Origin: Roseovarius sp. MMSF_3359
Lineage (GTDB): Bacteria; Pseudomonadota; Alphaproteobacteria; Rhodobacterales; Rhodobacteraceae
DNA: 64,000 nt
Direction of reading: 5' to 3'
NCBI RefSeq assembly: GCF_030733385.1
Contig: NZ_JASHJC010000004.1
Coordinates: 186,001 to 250,000 of the forward strand
Shown here: in pieces, positions 17,986 to 25,842 of the stretch
Position numbering within the stretch: the first letter of the stretch is position 1
Layout of the letters: the number at the start of each line of letters is the position of its first letter
The notes under the pieces: model-generated
Database searches by the model: none
Seen by the model: only the letters and a program-made list of their open reading frames with translations
Told to the model about the DNA's origin: nothing
Made by a program: the position numbers and the translations under genes

Positions 17986-18825
17986 ATGCAAACGCACAGG
18001 ATCACGCCCGCAATCGGCGCAGAGATCACCGGGGTGGACCTCGGCCAACCGCTGAGCGAGGCCATCACCGAGGGGCTCTATCAGGCGCTGCTCGACCATC
18101 AGGTGATCTTTCTGCGGGGCACGGAGATCACGCCCGAGGCGCATATGGCACTGGCCGAGAGCTTTGGCGAGATCGACGCGCCGCACCCGCTCTATCCGCA
18201 TGTGGAGGGGTTCGACCGGATCGTGAAGCTGGAGAATGACAGCACCGCGCCGCCGGACACGAATAGCTGGCACACCGATTTGACTTTCAAGGCCGAGCAA
18301 CCCTTTGCCTCGATCCTGGTGGCGCGGGTGGTGCCCGAGGTGGGCGGCGATACCATGTGGTCGTCGAATTATGCTGCTTACGACCGCCTGTCCGAGGGCA
18401 TGAAATCCGATCTCGACGGGCTTGAGGCGGTGCATGACATGGGCGATTTCCGCAATTCCTTTGGACAGAGTCCAGCGCAGCTTGACGAAGGCATGGCGCG
18501 GTTCGGACATAATGTCCGGCCGCTGATCGGCACCCATCCGGTGACGGGGCGCAGGTTTCTCAACTTCAATGAGGCTTTTGTCACCCATATCCTGAACCTG
18601 CCCACGAACGAGGCCAATGCGCTCAAGACCTGGCTGGCGAACCACATGAATAAGCCCGAGGACCAGGTGCGCTGGCGCTGGCGGGCGGGGGACCTGGCGA
18701 TGTGGGACAACCGATGCACCATGCATTATGCGGTGGCCGATTACCTGCCGGCCTATCGCTGCATGAACCGCATCACCGTGGTAAAGGACCGCCGCGAGGG
18801 CGGCGCAATGAAAGAGGCATCATGA
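17986..18825 (+). CDS. TauD/TfdA-family Fe(II)/2-oxoglutarate dioxygenase
   Basis: A 279-residue non-haem iron dioxygenase. The iron ligands are visible as the H-x-D of WHTDLTF (~residues 92-94) and the distal His of NRCTMHYAV (~242), and the 2-oxoglutarate arginine is in NRITVVKD. Family members hydroxylate taurine, 2,4-D, carnitine precursors or sulfate esters; the substrate here is unknown. The gene is 4 bp behind the Xsc-like gene and overlaps the next gene through ATGA. The pairing of a TauD-type enzyme with an Xsc-like enzyme raises the possibility of organosulfonate breakdown. Confidence 0.88.
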   Translation: MQTHRITPAIGAEITGVDLGQPLSEAITEGLYQALLDHQVIFLRGTEITPEAHMALAESFGEIDAPHPLYPHVEGFDRIVKLENDSTAPPDTNSWHTDLTFKAEQPFASILVARVVPEVGGDTMWSSNYAAYDRLSEGMKSDLDGLEAVHDMGDFRNSFGQSPAQLDEGMARFGHNVRPLIGTHPVTGRRFLNFNEAFVTHILNLPTNEANALKTWLANHMNKPEDQVRWRWRAGDLAMWDNRCTMHYAVADYLPAYRCMNRITVVKDRREGGAMKEAS

Positions 18826-19187
18826 CCGACAAGACCTATCCCGCAACAGAGGCGCAGCGCCAGACCGATGACTGGAATCCCATGTGGGACATGTTGGCCG
18901 AGATGGACCCCGACTACCTCGAGGCGTTCCTCGCCTTTCGGGCGGTGCCGCAGAAACAGGGGCCCTTGCCGCAGAAGACCAAGGAGCTGATCTTTATCGC
19001 GATCAACGCGGCCACGACCCATCTCTGGGCGCCGGGGGTGCGGCGGCATATGCAGAACGCACTGCGCGAAGGTGCGACCAAGGCAGAAATTCTCGAGGTT
19101 CTGCAACTCACGTCGATCATGGGTATTCACTCCATGGCACTGGCCGCACCCATTCTGAACGAGGAATGCGAGAAGGCAGGGCTATGA
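18822..19187 (+). CDS. Carboxymuconolactone decarboxylase-like protein
   Basis: A 121-residue all-helical AhpD/CMD-family protein. The helix KTKELIFIAINAATTHLWAPGVRRHMQNAL and the following EGATKAEILEVLQLTSIMGIHSM match the fold. The CxxC of peroxidase-active AhpD proteins is absent (TTHLWAPGVRRH in its place), so a decarboxylase or accessory role is more likely than a redox one. The start at 18822 shares ATGA with the end of the TauD gene; the longer frame from 18702 is an artefact. Last gene of the catabolic run. Confidence 0.82.
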   Translation: MTDKTYPATEAQRQTDDWNPMWDMLAEMDPDYLEAFLAFRAVPQKQGPLPQKTKELIFIAINAATTHLWAPGVRRHMQNALREGATKAEILEVLQLTSIMGIHSMALAAPILNEECEKAGL

Positions 19188-19269
19188 ACCGCCGAGATTT
19201 TACATCGGTTCCACAAGGGGTTACTTTGAGCCGATAACCGGCAAAACGCCGGGGATTGGGGGAGATAGC

Positions 19270-19902
19270 ATGGCCAGCGGAAAGCTCAGCCAGGACCCGC
19301 ACAAGGTCAAGGACGTGCGGGAAAAGAACCTCGAGACGGCGATTGGCCGCGAGGTCCGCGATTTCAGGCGGCAGCGCGGCATGACCGTTGCCGACCTGGC
19401 CGAGGTGACGGGATTGTCGGTGGGGATGCTGTCGAAGATCGAAAACGGCGTGACCTCGGCGTCGCTCACCACGTTGCAGGCGCTCTCGGCGGCGTTGAGC
19501 GTGCCGGTCACGGCCTTTTTCCGGCGGTTCGAGGAACGGCGCGAGGCGGTGCATGTCAAGGCGGGCGATGCGGTCGAGACCGATCGGGCCGGAACCCGCG
19601 CGGGGCATCAATACAACTTGCTGGGCCATCTGGGCGCCAATAACAGCGGTGTTGTGGTCGAGCCGTACATGATCACGCTCACCGAAGAATCCGATATCTT
19701 TCCGACCTTCCAGCATGAGGGGATCGAACTCCTCTATGTTCTTGAGGGCGAGGTCGGGTACCGTCACGGCGATCAGAGCTTTCATCTGCGTCCCGGGGAC
19801 AGCCTCTTTTTCGACGCCGATGCCCCGCACGGGCCGGACCAACTCATCAAACTGCCAGTGCGCTACTTGTCAGTTATTTCCTACCCGCAATCCAGTCACT
19901 AG
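19270..19902 (+). CDS. XRE-family regulator with C-terminal cupin
   Basis: A 210-residue regulator. The helix-turn-helix lies at ~22-76 (LETAIGREVRDFRRQRG, VADLAEVTGLSVGMLSKIENG). A small cupin domain at ~130-205 contains the GIELLYVLEGEVGYRHGDQSF and RPGDSLFFDADAPHGP motifs, as in PuuR/SutR-type regulators that sense small organic ligands. It lies between the Xsc-like operon and the mgs/gmaS genes and could control either. A near-perfect palindrome begins 4 bp after its stop codon, upstream of mgsA. GGGGGAGATAGC precedes the ATG. Confidence 0.9.
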   Translation: MASGKLSQDPHKVKDVREKNLETAIGREVRDFRRQRGMTVADLAEVTGLSVGMLSKIENGVTSASLTTLQALSAALSVPVTAFFRRFEERREAVHVKAGDAVETDRAGTRAGHQYNLLGHLGANNSGVVVEPYMITLTEESDIFPTFQHEGIELLYVLEGEVGYRHGDQSFHLRPGDSLFFDADAPHGPDQLIKLPVRYLSVISYPQSSH

Positions 19903-19905
19903 AAT

Positions 19906-19920
19906 TTTCCTGACAGGAAA
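19906..19920. promoter_or_regulatory. TTTCCTG-A-CAGGAAA palindrome upstream of mgs genes
   Basis: A perfect inverted repeat with 7-bp arms and a 1-bp centre, with further flanking symmetry (AGAATTTT / AAAATTCT, with a small bulge). It lies between the XRE-cupin stop and mgsA, 72 bp before the start codon. It is a candidate operator for the XRE-cupin regulator; a weak terminator role cannot be excluded. Confidence 0.55.
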
Positions 19921-19991
19921 CAAAAATTCTTATGGTTGAAATTACATTAACAACCCGATAGCGTATCCCGAGATGATTCATGGAGATGCCT

Positions 19992-20888
19992 ATGTGTGGA
20001 ATTGTGGGGTTGTTTCTGAAGGACAAGGCGCTGGAGCCGCGCCTGGGTGAAATGCTGACCGATATGCTGATTACGATGTCGGATCGCGGGCCGGACAGTG
20101 CCGGGATCGCGGTCTATGGCGATGAGGCAGAGGGCCGCGCAAAGCTGACCGTGCAGGCGGCCGACCCGGATCAGACATTTGCCAATCTGGCCGATGACCT
20201 GAAATCCGCCATCGGGACCGATGTGGCGGTGCGGGTGATCGAAACCCATGCGGTGCTCGACCTGCCGGAAGACAAGGTGGGCGCGGCGCGCGCGGCACTC
20301 AAGGATCTGCGCCCGGAAGCGCGGGTGATGAGCGCAGGCGAGGTGATCGAAATCTATAAGGAAGTTGGCCTGCCGGGCGATGTGGCCAAGCGGTTCGAGA
20401 TCCCGAAGCTGACTGGCACGCACGGGATCGGCCATACCCGCATGGCCACGGAATCGGCGGTGACCACCCTGGGCGCACACCCGTTTTCGACCGGCTCCGA
20501 TCAATGCCTTGTGCATAATGGCTCGCTTTCCAACCACAACTCCCTGCGCCGCAAATTGGCGCGTGAGGGCGTGCATGTGGAGACGCAGAACGATACCGAA
20601 GTGGCGGCGGCCTACCTCACCTGGAAGATGCAGAATGGCAGCACCTTGGGCGAGGCGCTGGAGAGCGGCATCGACGATCTCGACGGGTTCTACACCTTCG
20701 TGGTCGGCACCAAGGACGGCTTCGGCGTGGTCCGCGATCCGATCGCCTGCAAACCCGCGGTGATGGCGGAAACCGACCAATACGTGGCCTTCGGCAGTGA
20801 ATACCGCGCTTTGGTGAGCTTGCCGGGCATCGAAGACGCCAAAGTCTGGGAGCCCGAACCCGCAACCGTCTATTTCTGGAACCATTAA
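19992..20888 (+). CDS. mgsA: N-methylglutamate synthase subunit A / GlxB (class II glutamine amidotransferase)
   Basis: A 298-residue Ntn-type amidotransferase. The start was set to the third ATG (19992), because class II amidotransferases need Cys2 exposed after Met removal (MCGIVGLF), and GGAG sits 6 nt upstream. Conserved SDRGPDSAG, GHTRMATES and HNGSLSNHNSLRR motifs are present. It matches the glutaminase-like subunit of N-methylglutamate synthase (MgsA) and GlxB of rhizobia. With MgsB and MgsC it converts methylamine plus glutamate, or gamma-glutamylmethylamide, to N-methylglutamate. The link to methylamine rests on the serine-cycle context; glxB is the cautious alternative name. One base separates it from mgsB. 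Confidence 0.82.
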   Translation: MCGIVGLFLKDKALEPRLGEMLTDMLITMSDRGPDSAGIAVYGDEAEGRAKLTVQAADPDQTFANLADDLKSAIGTDVAVRVIETHAVLDLPEDKVGAARAALKDLRPEARVMSAGEVIEIYKEVGLPGDVAKRFEIPKLTGTHGIGHTRMATESAVTTLGAHPFSTGSDQCLVHNGSLSNHNSLRRKLAREGVHVETQNDTEVAAAYLTWKMQNGSTLGEALESGIDDLDGFYTFVVGTKDGFGVVRDPIACKPAVMAETDQYVAFGSEYRALVSLPGIEDAKVWEPEPATVYFWNH

Positions 20889-20889
20889 G

Positions 20890-21567
20890 ATGCAGACATT
20901 CGATCTGGAAGCCAACGGGCTGCGCGCCCTGAATGCCGCCCTGCAGGCCCAAAGCCAGCAGACCAATGAGACCGCCTGGGAAGTCGTGAACGCCAAGGGC
21001 AGCCACGCTATTGCCGTGGGGCTTGATGCGCCGATTGACGTGACCGTGCGCGGCTCCACCGGCTATTATTGCGCGGGCATGAACGCGCAGGCCACGATCC
21101 GTGTCGATGGCAGTGCGGGCCCGGGCGTGGCCGAGAACATGATGAGCGGCACCGTGATCGTCGAAGGCGACGCCAGCCAGTATGCCGGGGCGACCGGTCA
21201 TGGCGGCCTTCTGGTCATCAAGGGCAACGCCTCGAGCCGCTGTGGTATTTCGATGAAGGGCATCGACATCGTGGTGCAGGGCAATGTCGGTCACATGTCC
21301 GCCTTCATGGCGCAGTCGGGCAACATGGTTGTGTGCGGTGATGCGGGCGATGCGCTTGGCGATTCAATCTACGAGGCACGGCTTTTCGTGCGCGGATCGG
21401 TCAAATCCCTCGGCGCGGATTGCGTCGAGAAGGAGATGCGCCCCGAGCATATCGAGATCCTTGCGGACCTGATCGAACGCTCGGGCGTCGATGCCAAGCC
21501 CGAGGAGTTCAAACGCTATGGCTCGGCCCGGCAGCTCTACAACTTCAACATCGACAACGCCTACTGA
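20890..21567 (+). CDS. mgsB: N-methylglutamate synthase subunit B / GlxC
   Basis: A 225-residue protein with the right-handed beta-helix fold of the glutamate synthase C-terminal domain (GXGXG). Repeating glycine turns are visible, for example GSTGYYCAGMNAQA, GPGVAENMMSGTV, GATGHGGLLVIKG and GIDIVVQGNVG. In glutamate synthase this domain is structural; as a separate polypeptide it is MgsB/GlxC. It begins one base after the mgsA stop and 12 bp before mgsC. Confidence 0.82.
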   Translation: MQTFDLEANGLRALNAALQAQSQQTNETAWEVVNAKGSHAIAVGLDAPIDVTVRGSTGYYCAGMNAQATIRVDGSAGPGVAENMMSGTVIVEGDASQYAGATGHGGLLVIKGNASSRCGISMKGIDIVVQGNVGHMSAFMAQSGNMVVCGDAGDALGDSIYEARLFVRGSVKSLGADCVEKEMRPEHIEILADLIERSGVDAKPEEFKRYGSARQLYNFNIDNAY

Positions 21568-21579
21568 GGAGAAACGCAC

Positions 21580-22923
21580 ATGGCCAAGGACGACACTCAC
21601 GCGCCCCGCACATTGCCGATCCAGTCGGCGACATTCACCCCCGAGGTCAATGCCGAAATCCGGCGGGCGGCGGCCACGGGCATCTATGACATTCGTGGCG
21701 GCGGGGCCAAGCGCCGCGTGCCGCATTTCGACGATCTGCTGTTTCTCGGTGCCTCGGTCAGCCGCTATCCGCTCGAGGGTTACCGCGAACGCTGTGACAC
21801 AAATGTGGTGCTGGGATCGCGTTATGCCTCCAAACCCATCGAGATCGACATTCCGATCACCATCGCGGGCATGAGCTTCGGCGCGTTGAGCGCGCAGGCC
21901 AAGGAAAGCCTTGGTCGCGGGGCCTCGGCGGCAGGAACCTCGACCACTACTGGCGATGGCGGCATGACGCCCGAGGAACGCGGGCAGTCGAGCAAGCTCG
22001 TCTATCAATACTTGCCGTCGCGCTATGGTATGAACCCGGTTGACCTGCGTAAGGCCGACGCGATCGAGGTCGTGGTCGGGCAGGGCGCCAAGCCGGGCGG
22101 GGGCGGTATGCTTCTGGGTCAGAAGATTTCCGACCGTGTGGCCGAGATGCGCAACCTGCCCAAGGGCATAGACCAACGCTCCGCCTGCCGGCACCCGGAT
22201 TGGACGGGCCCGGATGACCTTGAGATCAAGATCCTCGAGCTGCGTGAAATCACCAACTGGGAAAAGCCGATCTATGTGAAGGTCGGCGGCGCGCGGCCCT
22301 ATTTCGACACCACGCTGGCCGTTAAGGCGGGCGCCGATGTCGTGGTTCTGGACGGGATGCAGGGTGGCACCGCGGCGACGCAGGATGTGTTTATCGAACA
22401 TGTGGGCCAACCGATCCTGGCCTGCATCCGCGAATCCGTGCGGGCGCTGCAGGATCTGGGCATGCACCGCCAGGTGCAGTTGATCGTCTCGGGCGGGATC
22501 CGTACCGGCGCGGATGTGGCCAAGGCGCTGGCGCTCGGCGCGGATGCAACGGCCATTGGTACCGCAGCCCTGATTGCCATCGGTGACAATGACCCGAAAT
22601 GGGAGGCCGAGTATAACGAGCTTGGCACCACCGCGGGCGCTTACGATGACTGGCACGAGGGCCAAGACCCTGCGGGGATTTCCACGCAGGATCCGGAACT
22701 GTCCAAACGCCTCGATCCGGTTGAGGCCGGGCGCAGGCTCAACAATTATCTCAAGGTGATGACGCTGGAGGCGCAAACGCTGGCGCGGGCCTGCGGCAAG
22801 AGCCATGTGCTTAATCTCGAGCCCGAGGACCTCTGCGCCTTGACGCTTGAAGCGGCGGCCATGGCCAAGGTACCACTATCGGGAACCGATTGGTGGCCGG
22901 GCAAACCCGGCACGACATTCTGA
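21580..22923 (+). CDS. mgsC: N-methylglutamate synthase subunit C / GlxD (FMN-binding glutamate synthase domain)
   Basis: A 447-residue protein equivalent to the FMN domain of glutamate synthase. The FMN/phosphate region SGGIRTGADVAKALALGADATAIGTAAL (~300-330) and the substrate loop ITIAGMSFGALSAQAKE near 90 are characteristic. Cysteines near 196 (RSACRHPDW) and 410 onward (RACGKSHV, DLCAL) may hold an iron-sulfur cluster, as in glutamate synthase. AGGAGAAAC precedes the ATG. A strong GC hairpin follows at 22932-22953, before gmaS. Confidence 0.85.
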   Translation: MAKDDTHAPRTLPIQSATFTPEVNAEIRRAAATGIYDIRGGGAKRRVPHFDDLLFLGASVSRYPLEGYRERCDTNVVLGSRYASKPIEIDIPITIAGMSFGALSAQAKESLGRGASAAGTSTTTGDGGMTPEERGQSSKLVYQYLPSRYGMNPVDLRKADAIEVVVGQGAKPGGGGMLLGQKISDRVAEMRNLPKGIDQRSACRHPDWTGPDDLEIKILELREITNWEKPIYVKVGGARPYFDTTLAVKAGADVVVLDGMQGGTAATQDVFIEHVGQPILACIRESVRALQDLGMHRQVQLIVSGGIRTGADVAKALALGADATAIGTAALIAIGDNDPKWEAEYNELGTTAGAYDDWHEGQDPAGISTQDPELSKRLDPVEAGRRLNNYLKVMTLEAQTLARACGKSHVLNLEPEDLCALTLEAAAMAKVPLSGTDWWPGKPGTTF

Positions 22924-22931
22924 ACAAACAG

Positions 22932-22953
22932 GGGGGCGGGCCAAACCGCCCCC
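22932..22953. other. GC-rich intercistronic hairpin between mgsC and gmaS
   Basis: GGGGGCGG (22932-22939), a 6-nt loop and CCGCCCCC (22946-22953) form a perfect stem without a T tract. It may set the mgsABC to gmaS expression ratio by partial attenuation or mRNA protection. Confidence 0.6.
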
Positions 22954-22983
22954 AAGACAGCGACAACAGGGAAAGGAACTGCC

Positions 22984-24318
22984 ATGACAACAGATCTGGC
23001 CGCATTCGCCGCAAAGAACGGCGTCAAGTATTTCATGATCTCATTCACCGACCTCTTTGGCGGGCAGCGGGCCAAGCTGGTCCCGGCGCAGGCGATTGCC
23101 GATATGCAGGAAGAGGGCGCGGGCTTTGCCGGGTTTGCCACCTGGCTTGATATGACGCCGGCGCATCCGGACATGCTGGCCGTGCCTGACCCGTCTTCGG
23201 TCATTCAACTTCCGTGGAAGCCCGAGGTGGCCTGGGTCGCTGCGAACCCGGTGATGGAGGGAGAAGATGTGGCGCAGGCGCCGCGTAACGTGCTGCGCCG
23301 GTTGATCGCTGAGGCCGCGGACGAGGGGATGCACGTCAAGACCGGGATCGAGGCGGAGTATTTCCTGCTCACGCCCGATGGATCGGCCTTGAGCGACGAA
23401 TTCGATACCGCCGAGAAGCCCTGTTACGATCAGCAGGCCGTGATGCGCCGCTATGATGTCGTGCGCGAGATTTGTGACTACATGCTCGATCTGGGCTGGG
23501 GCCCGTATCAGAACGACCACGAGGACGCCAACGGCCAGTTCGAGATGAACTGGGAATTCGATGATGTGCTGCGCACGGCGGACAAACACTCGTTCTTCAA
23601 GTTCATGACCAAATCGGTGGCCGAAAAGCACGGCTTCCGCGCGACCTTCATGCCCAAGCCCGTTGAGGGGCTGACCGGGAACGGGTGCCACGCGCATATC
23701 TCGGTCTGGGACGCGCCCGGCGACAAGGCCACGAAAAACGTCTTTGCCACCGATGCCACAAGCGGCAGCCAGACGGCGGAGCTGGGTCTCAGCGATCAGG
23801 GTGCGCATTTCCTCGGTGGGATCATGAAACACGCCTCCGCGCTGGCGGCGATCACCAACCCGACGGTCAACAGTTACAAGCGCATCAACGCGCCGCGCAC
23901 GACCTCCGGCGCGACATGGGCACCCAACACGGTGACCTGGACCGGCAATAACCGCACGCATATGGTCCGCGTGCCGGGGCCGGGGCGGTTCGAGCTGCGC
24001 CTGCCGGACGGGGCCGCGAACCCCTATCTGTTGCAGGCGGTCATCATCGCGGCGGGCCTCAGCGGTATCCGGCACAAGGCCGATCCGGGCAAACGCTATG
24101 ACATCGACATGTATGCCGAGGGCCACAAGGTGCGCGGCGCACCCAAGCTGCCGCTCAACATGCTCGACGCCCTGCGCCTTTACGACAAGGATAAGGAGCT
24201 GAAGTCAATGATGGGCGACGAATTCTCGGCGGCTTACCTGAAGATGAAGCATCAGGAGTGGACATCCTTCGTCACCCATTTCAGTCAGTGGGAGAAAGAC
24301 AACACACTGGATATCTGA
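22984..24318 (+). CDS. gmaS: Gamma-glutamylmethylamide synthetase / GlnT-type glutamine synthetase
   Basis: A 444-residue glutamine-synthetase-superfamily enzyme of the GlnT/GMAS group. Motifs are KYFMISFTDLFGG at the start, the metal-site GIEAEYFLL (~120) and ANGQFEMNWEFDD (~180), GNGCHAHISVWD and the C-terminal PGRFELRLPDGAANPYL. GMAS joins methylamine to glutamate with ATP; GlnT homologues use ammonia or ethanolamine-like amines. Next to mgsABC and with serine-cycle genes in the same window, GMAS is the best reading, but sequence alone by eye does not exclude glnT. AAAGGAACTGCC precedes the ATG and a hairpin follows the stop. Confidence 0.8.
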   Translation: MTTDLAAFAAKNGVKYFMISFTDLFGGQRAKLVPAQAIADMQEEGAGFAGFATWLDMTPAHPDMLAVPDPSSVIQLPWKPEVAWVAANPVMEGEDVAQAPRNVLRRLIAEAADEGMHVKTGIEAEYFLLTPDGSALSDEFDTAEKPCYDQQAVMRRYDVVREICDYMLDLGWGPYQNDHEDANGQFEMNWEFDDVLRTADKHSFFKFMTKSVAEKHGFRATFMPKPVEGLTGNGCHAHISVWDAPGDKATKNVFATDATSGSQTAELGLSDQGAHFLGGIMKHASALAAITNPTVNSYKRINAPRTTSGATWAPNTVTWTGNNRTHMVRVPGPGRFELRLPDGAANPYLLQAVIIAAGLSGIRHKADPGKRYDIDMYAEGHKVRGAPKLPLNMLDALRLYDKDKELKSMMGDEFSAAYLKMKHQEWTSFVTHFSQWEKDNTLDI

Positions 24319-24332
24319 CCAGAAAAGGGACG

Positions 24333-24370
24333 GCCCGGCATGAGTGGTTTTCGGTCGGCCGGGCGGTCAT
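24333..24370 (+). terminator. Probable terminator after gmaS
   Basis: GCCCGGC (24333-24339) pairs with GCCGGGC (24358-24364) across an 18-nt loop, followed by GGTCATATTTTGG. The T run is short, so this is a moderate call. It lies 15 bp beyond the gmaS stop. Confidence 0.5.
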
Positions 24371-24449
24371 ATTTTGGCAGGGGACGATTTGCGGGACTTA
24401 GCCTCCGTACAAATCTATTTTCCCGCGTGGAATCAAGGCGCGTAGCGCC

Positions 24450-24590
24450 GCCGCGCGATCGCCAGACCGCCCACAAGGGCTGGCGATTTGATTGGGTCTT
24501 GCACTGCACAGAGATTTTTTCAGACTTTGCAAAGATAAAGCGCATCTAACCGCGGTTGGTCGCCATCCCGCGGTCTGGCGATCGCGCGGC
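24450..24590. repeat. ~140 bp inverted-repeat element, copy A (MITE-like)
   Basis: The ends are perfect 21-bp inverted repeats (24450-24470 and 24570-24590) containing GCGATCGCCAGACCGC and its complement. Within each end a small hairpin can form around ATCGCCA/TGGCGAT. The same sequence, in opposite orientation, recurs at 51541-51680, including the AT-rich centre around TTTATCTTTGCA. No transposase frame is present. It occupies most of the 353 bp gap between gmaS and the GlxA-type gene; nothing else is seen there besides the gmaS terminator. Confidence 0.8.
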
Positions 24591-24671
24591 TATGGACTAA
24601 GGATGGCAATGTCCGCGATGGGCCCATCGCGACCGGTCGAGCCTAATCAGAAAAGCCGTCGGCTCAAAACT

Positions 24672-25673
24672 TCAGAACGATAGTCGCGCCGATTGTGCAC
24701 CGCGTTCGCGGTAGGGCGTGGTGTTGTAATGCGACCGGTAGCATTTGGAGAAATGCGACGGCGATGCAAAGCCGCAGGCGAGGGCCACGTTAATGACCGT
24801 CATGTCCGTCTGCATCAGCAGGTTGCGGGCCTTCTGCAGGCGTAGCTCCATGTAGTACCGCTTCGGGCTGCGGTTCAGGTAGCGGCGGAAGAGGCGTTCG
24901 AGCTGCCTTGTGGACATCCCTACATCCTTGGCCAGGATCGAGGGGCTGATCGGCTCTTCGATATTGGCCTCCATCATCTGGATCACCTGGCTGAGCTTGG
25001 GATGACGGACGCCGATGCGGGTAGGCACGCTGAGCCGTTGGGTGTCCTGATCGGTGCGGATCGAGGAATAGATCAACTGATCTGCTACGGAATTGGCCAG
25101 CTTCTCGCCGTGATCGTCGGCAATGATCTTGAGCATCAGGTCGATGGACGACGTCCCGCCCGCGGTGGTCATGCGGTTGCCATCGACCACGAAGACCGAT
25201 TTCGTCAGATCGACCTCCTCGAACTCCTCAAGGAAACTGTCATGGTTTTCCCAATGGATCGTGGCCCGTTTGCCATCGAGAAGCCCCGCCTTGGCGACCG
25301 TATAGGCCGCCGTGCAAAGCCCACCCACCGTTAATCCCCGGCGCGCTTCCCGGCGCAGCCAGTTCAATACTTTCTTGGTGGTCGCCGCCTGGACATGGAT
25401 ACCGCCGCAGATCATCACGACGTCATCGCGCCTGAGTTCTTCAAGGTCCATATCGACGTTGAAAGTTGCCCCCGCCGAGCAGGTGACCGCGTTGCCGCCT
25501 TCGCCGGCCAACACCCAGTCATAGAGTGTCTCATCCGCCATCCGGTTGGCAATCCGAAGGCTTTCGACCGCCGCCGCAAAGCAAAGCAGGGTGAAATCGT
25601 CCAGCAATACAAAGACGAAACGTCGAGGTTTGACGGCGTTGCTGTCTGGCTTGCCGGTGGTACCCGAGTTCAT
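24672..25673 (-). CDS. GlxA-family (AraC-type) transcriptional regulator
   Basis: A 333-residue regulator with an N-terminal DJ-1/PfpI-like domain (~20-190, with VVMICGGIHVQA and GGLCTAAYTVAKAGLL around the nucleophile-elbow Cys) and a C-terminal AraC helix-turn-helix pair (~235-325: EEPISPSILAKDVGMSTRQLERLFRRYL, VINVALACGFASPSHFSKCYR). This is the GlxA/GbdR/ArgR group, which often controls quaternary-amine or arginine catabolism. It follows the gmaS gene tail to tail, as in rhizobial glx loci, and is divergent from the DAHP synthase gene. A role in controlling mgs/gmaS or the betaine-type transporter is plausible. Confidence 0.88.
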   Translation of the reverse strand: MNSGTTGKPDSNAVKPRRFVFVLLDDFTLLCFAAAVESLRIANRMADETLYDWVLAGEGGNAVTCSAGATFNVDMDLEELRRDDVVMICGGIHVQAATTKKVLNWLRREARRGLTVGGLCTAAYTVAKAGLLDGKRATIHWENHDSFLEEFEEVDLTKSVFVVDGNRMTTAGGTSSIDLMLKIIADDHGEKLANSVADQLIYSSIRTDQDTQRLSVPTRIGVRHPKLSQVIQMMEANIEEPISPSILAKDVGMSTRQLERLFRRYLNRSPKRYYMELRLQKARNLLMQTDMTVINVALACGFASPSHFSKCYRSHYNTTPYRERGAQSARLSF

Positions 25674-25759
25674 TGCAGTCGAATCCCCTAGTGCGTTGGG
25701 CTATTTTGGCCACATTTATGAAACTGTCGCAATTGGCAAGGGTCGTCATGCAAAATTGC

Positions 25760-25776
25760 GTATTTTTGAGAAATAC
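25760..25776. promoter_or_regulatory. GTATTT-N5-AAATAC palindrome upstream of DAHP synthase
   Basis: GTATTT (25760-25765) and AAATAC (25771-25776) flank TTGAG in the 169 bp divergent gap between the GlxA-type regulator and the DAHP synthase gene. It may be an operator for either gene; evidence is symmetry and position only. Confidence 0.35.
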
Positions 25777-25842
25777 ATATATGGCGTCCCGAAGGTCGTT
25801 TTAGTATAGACGGGTCTCGAAGTCTGAAAGCGGAGAAAGACG

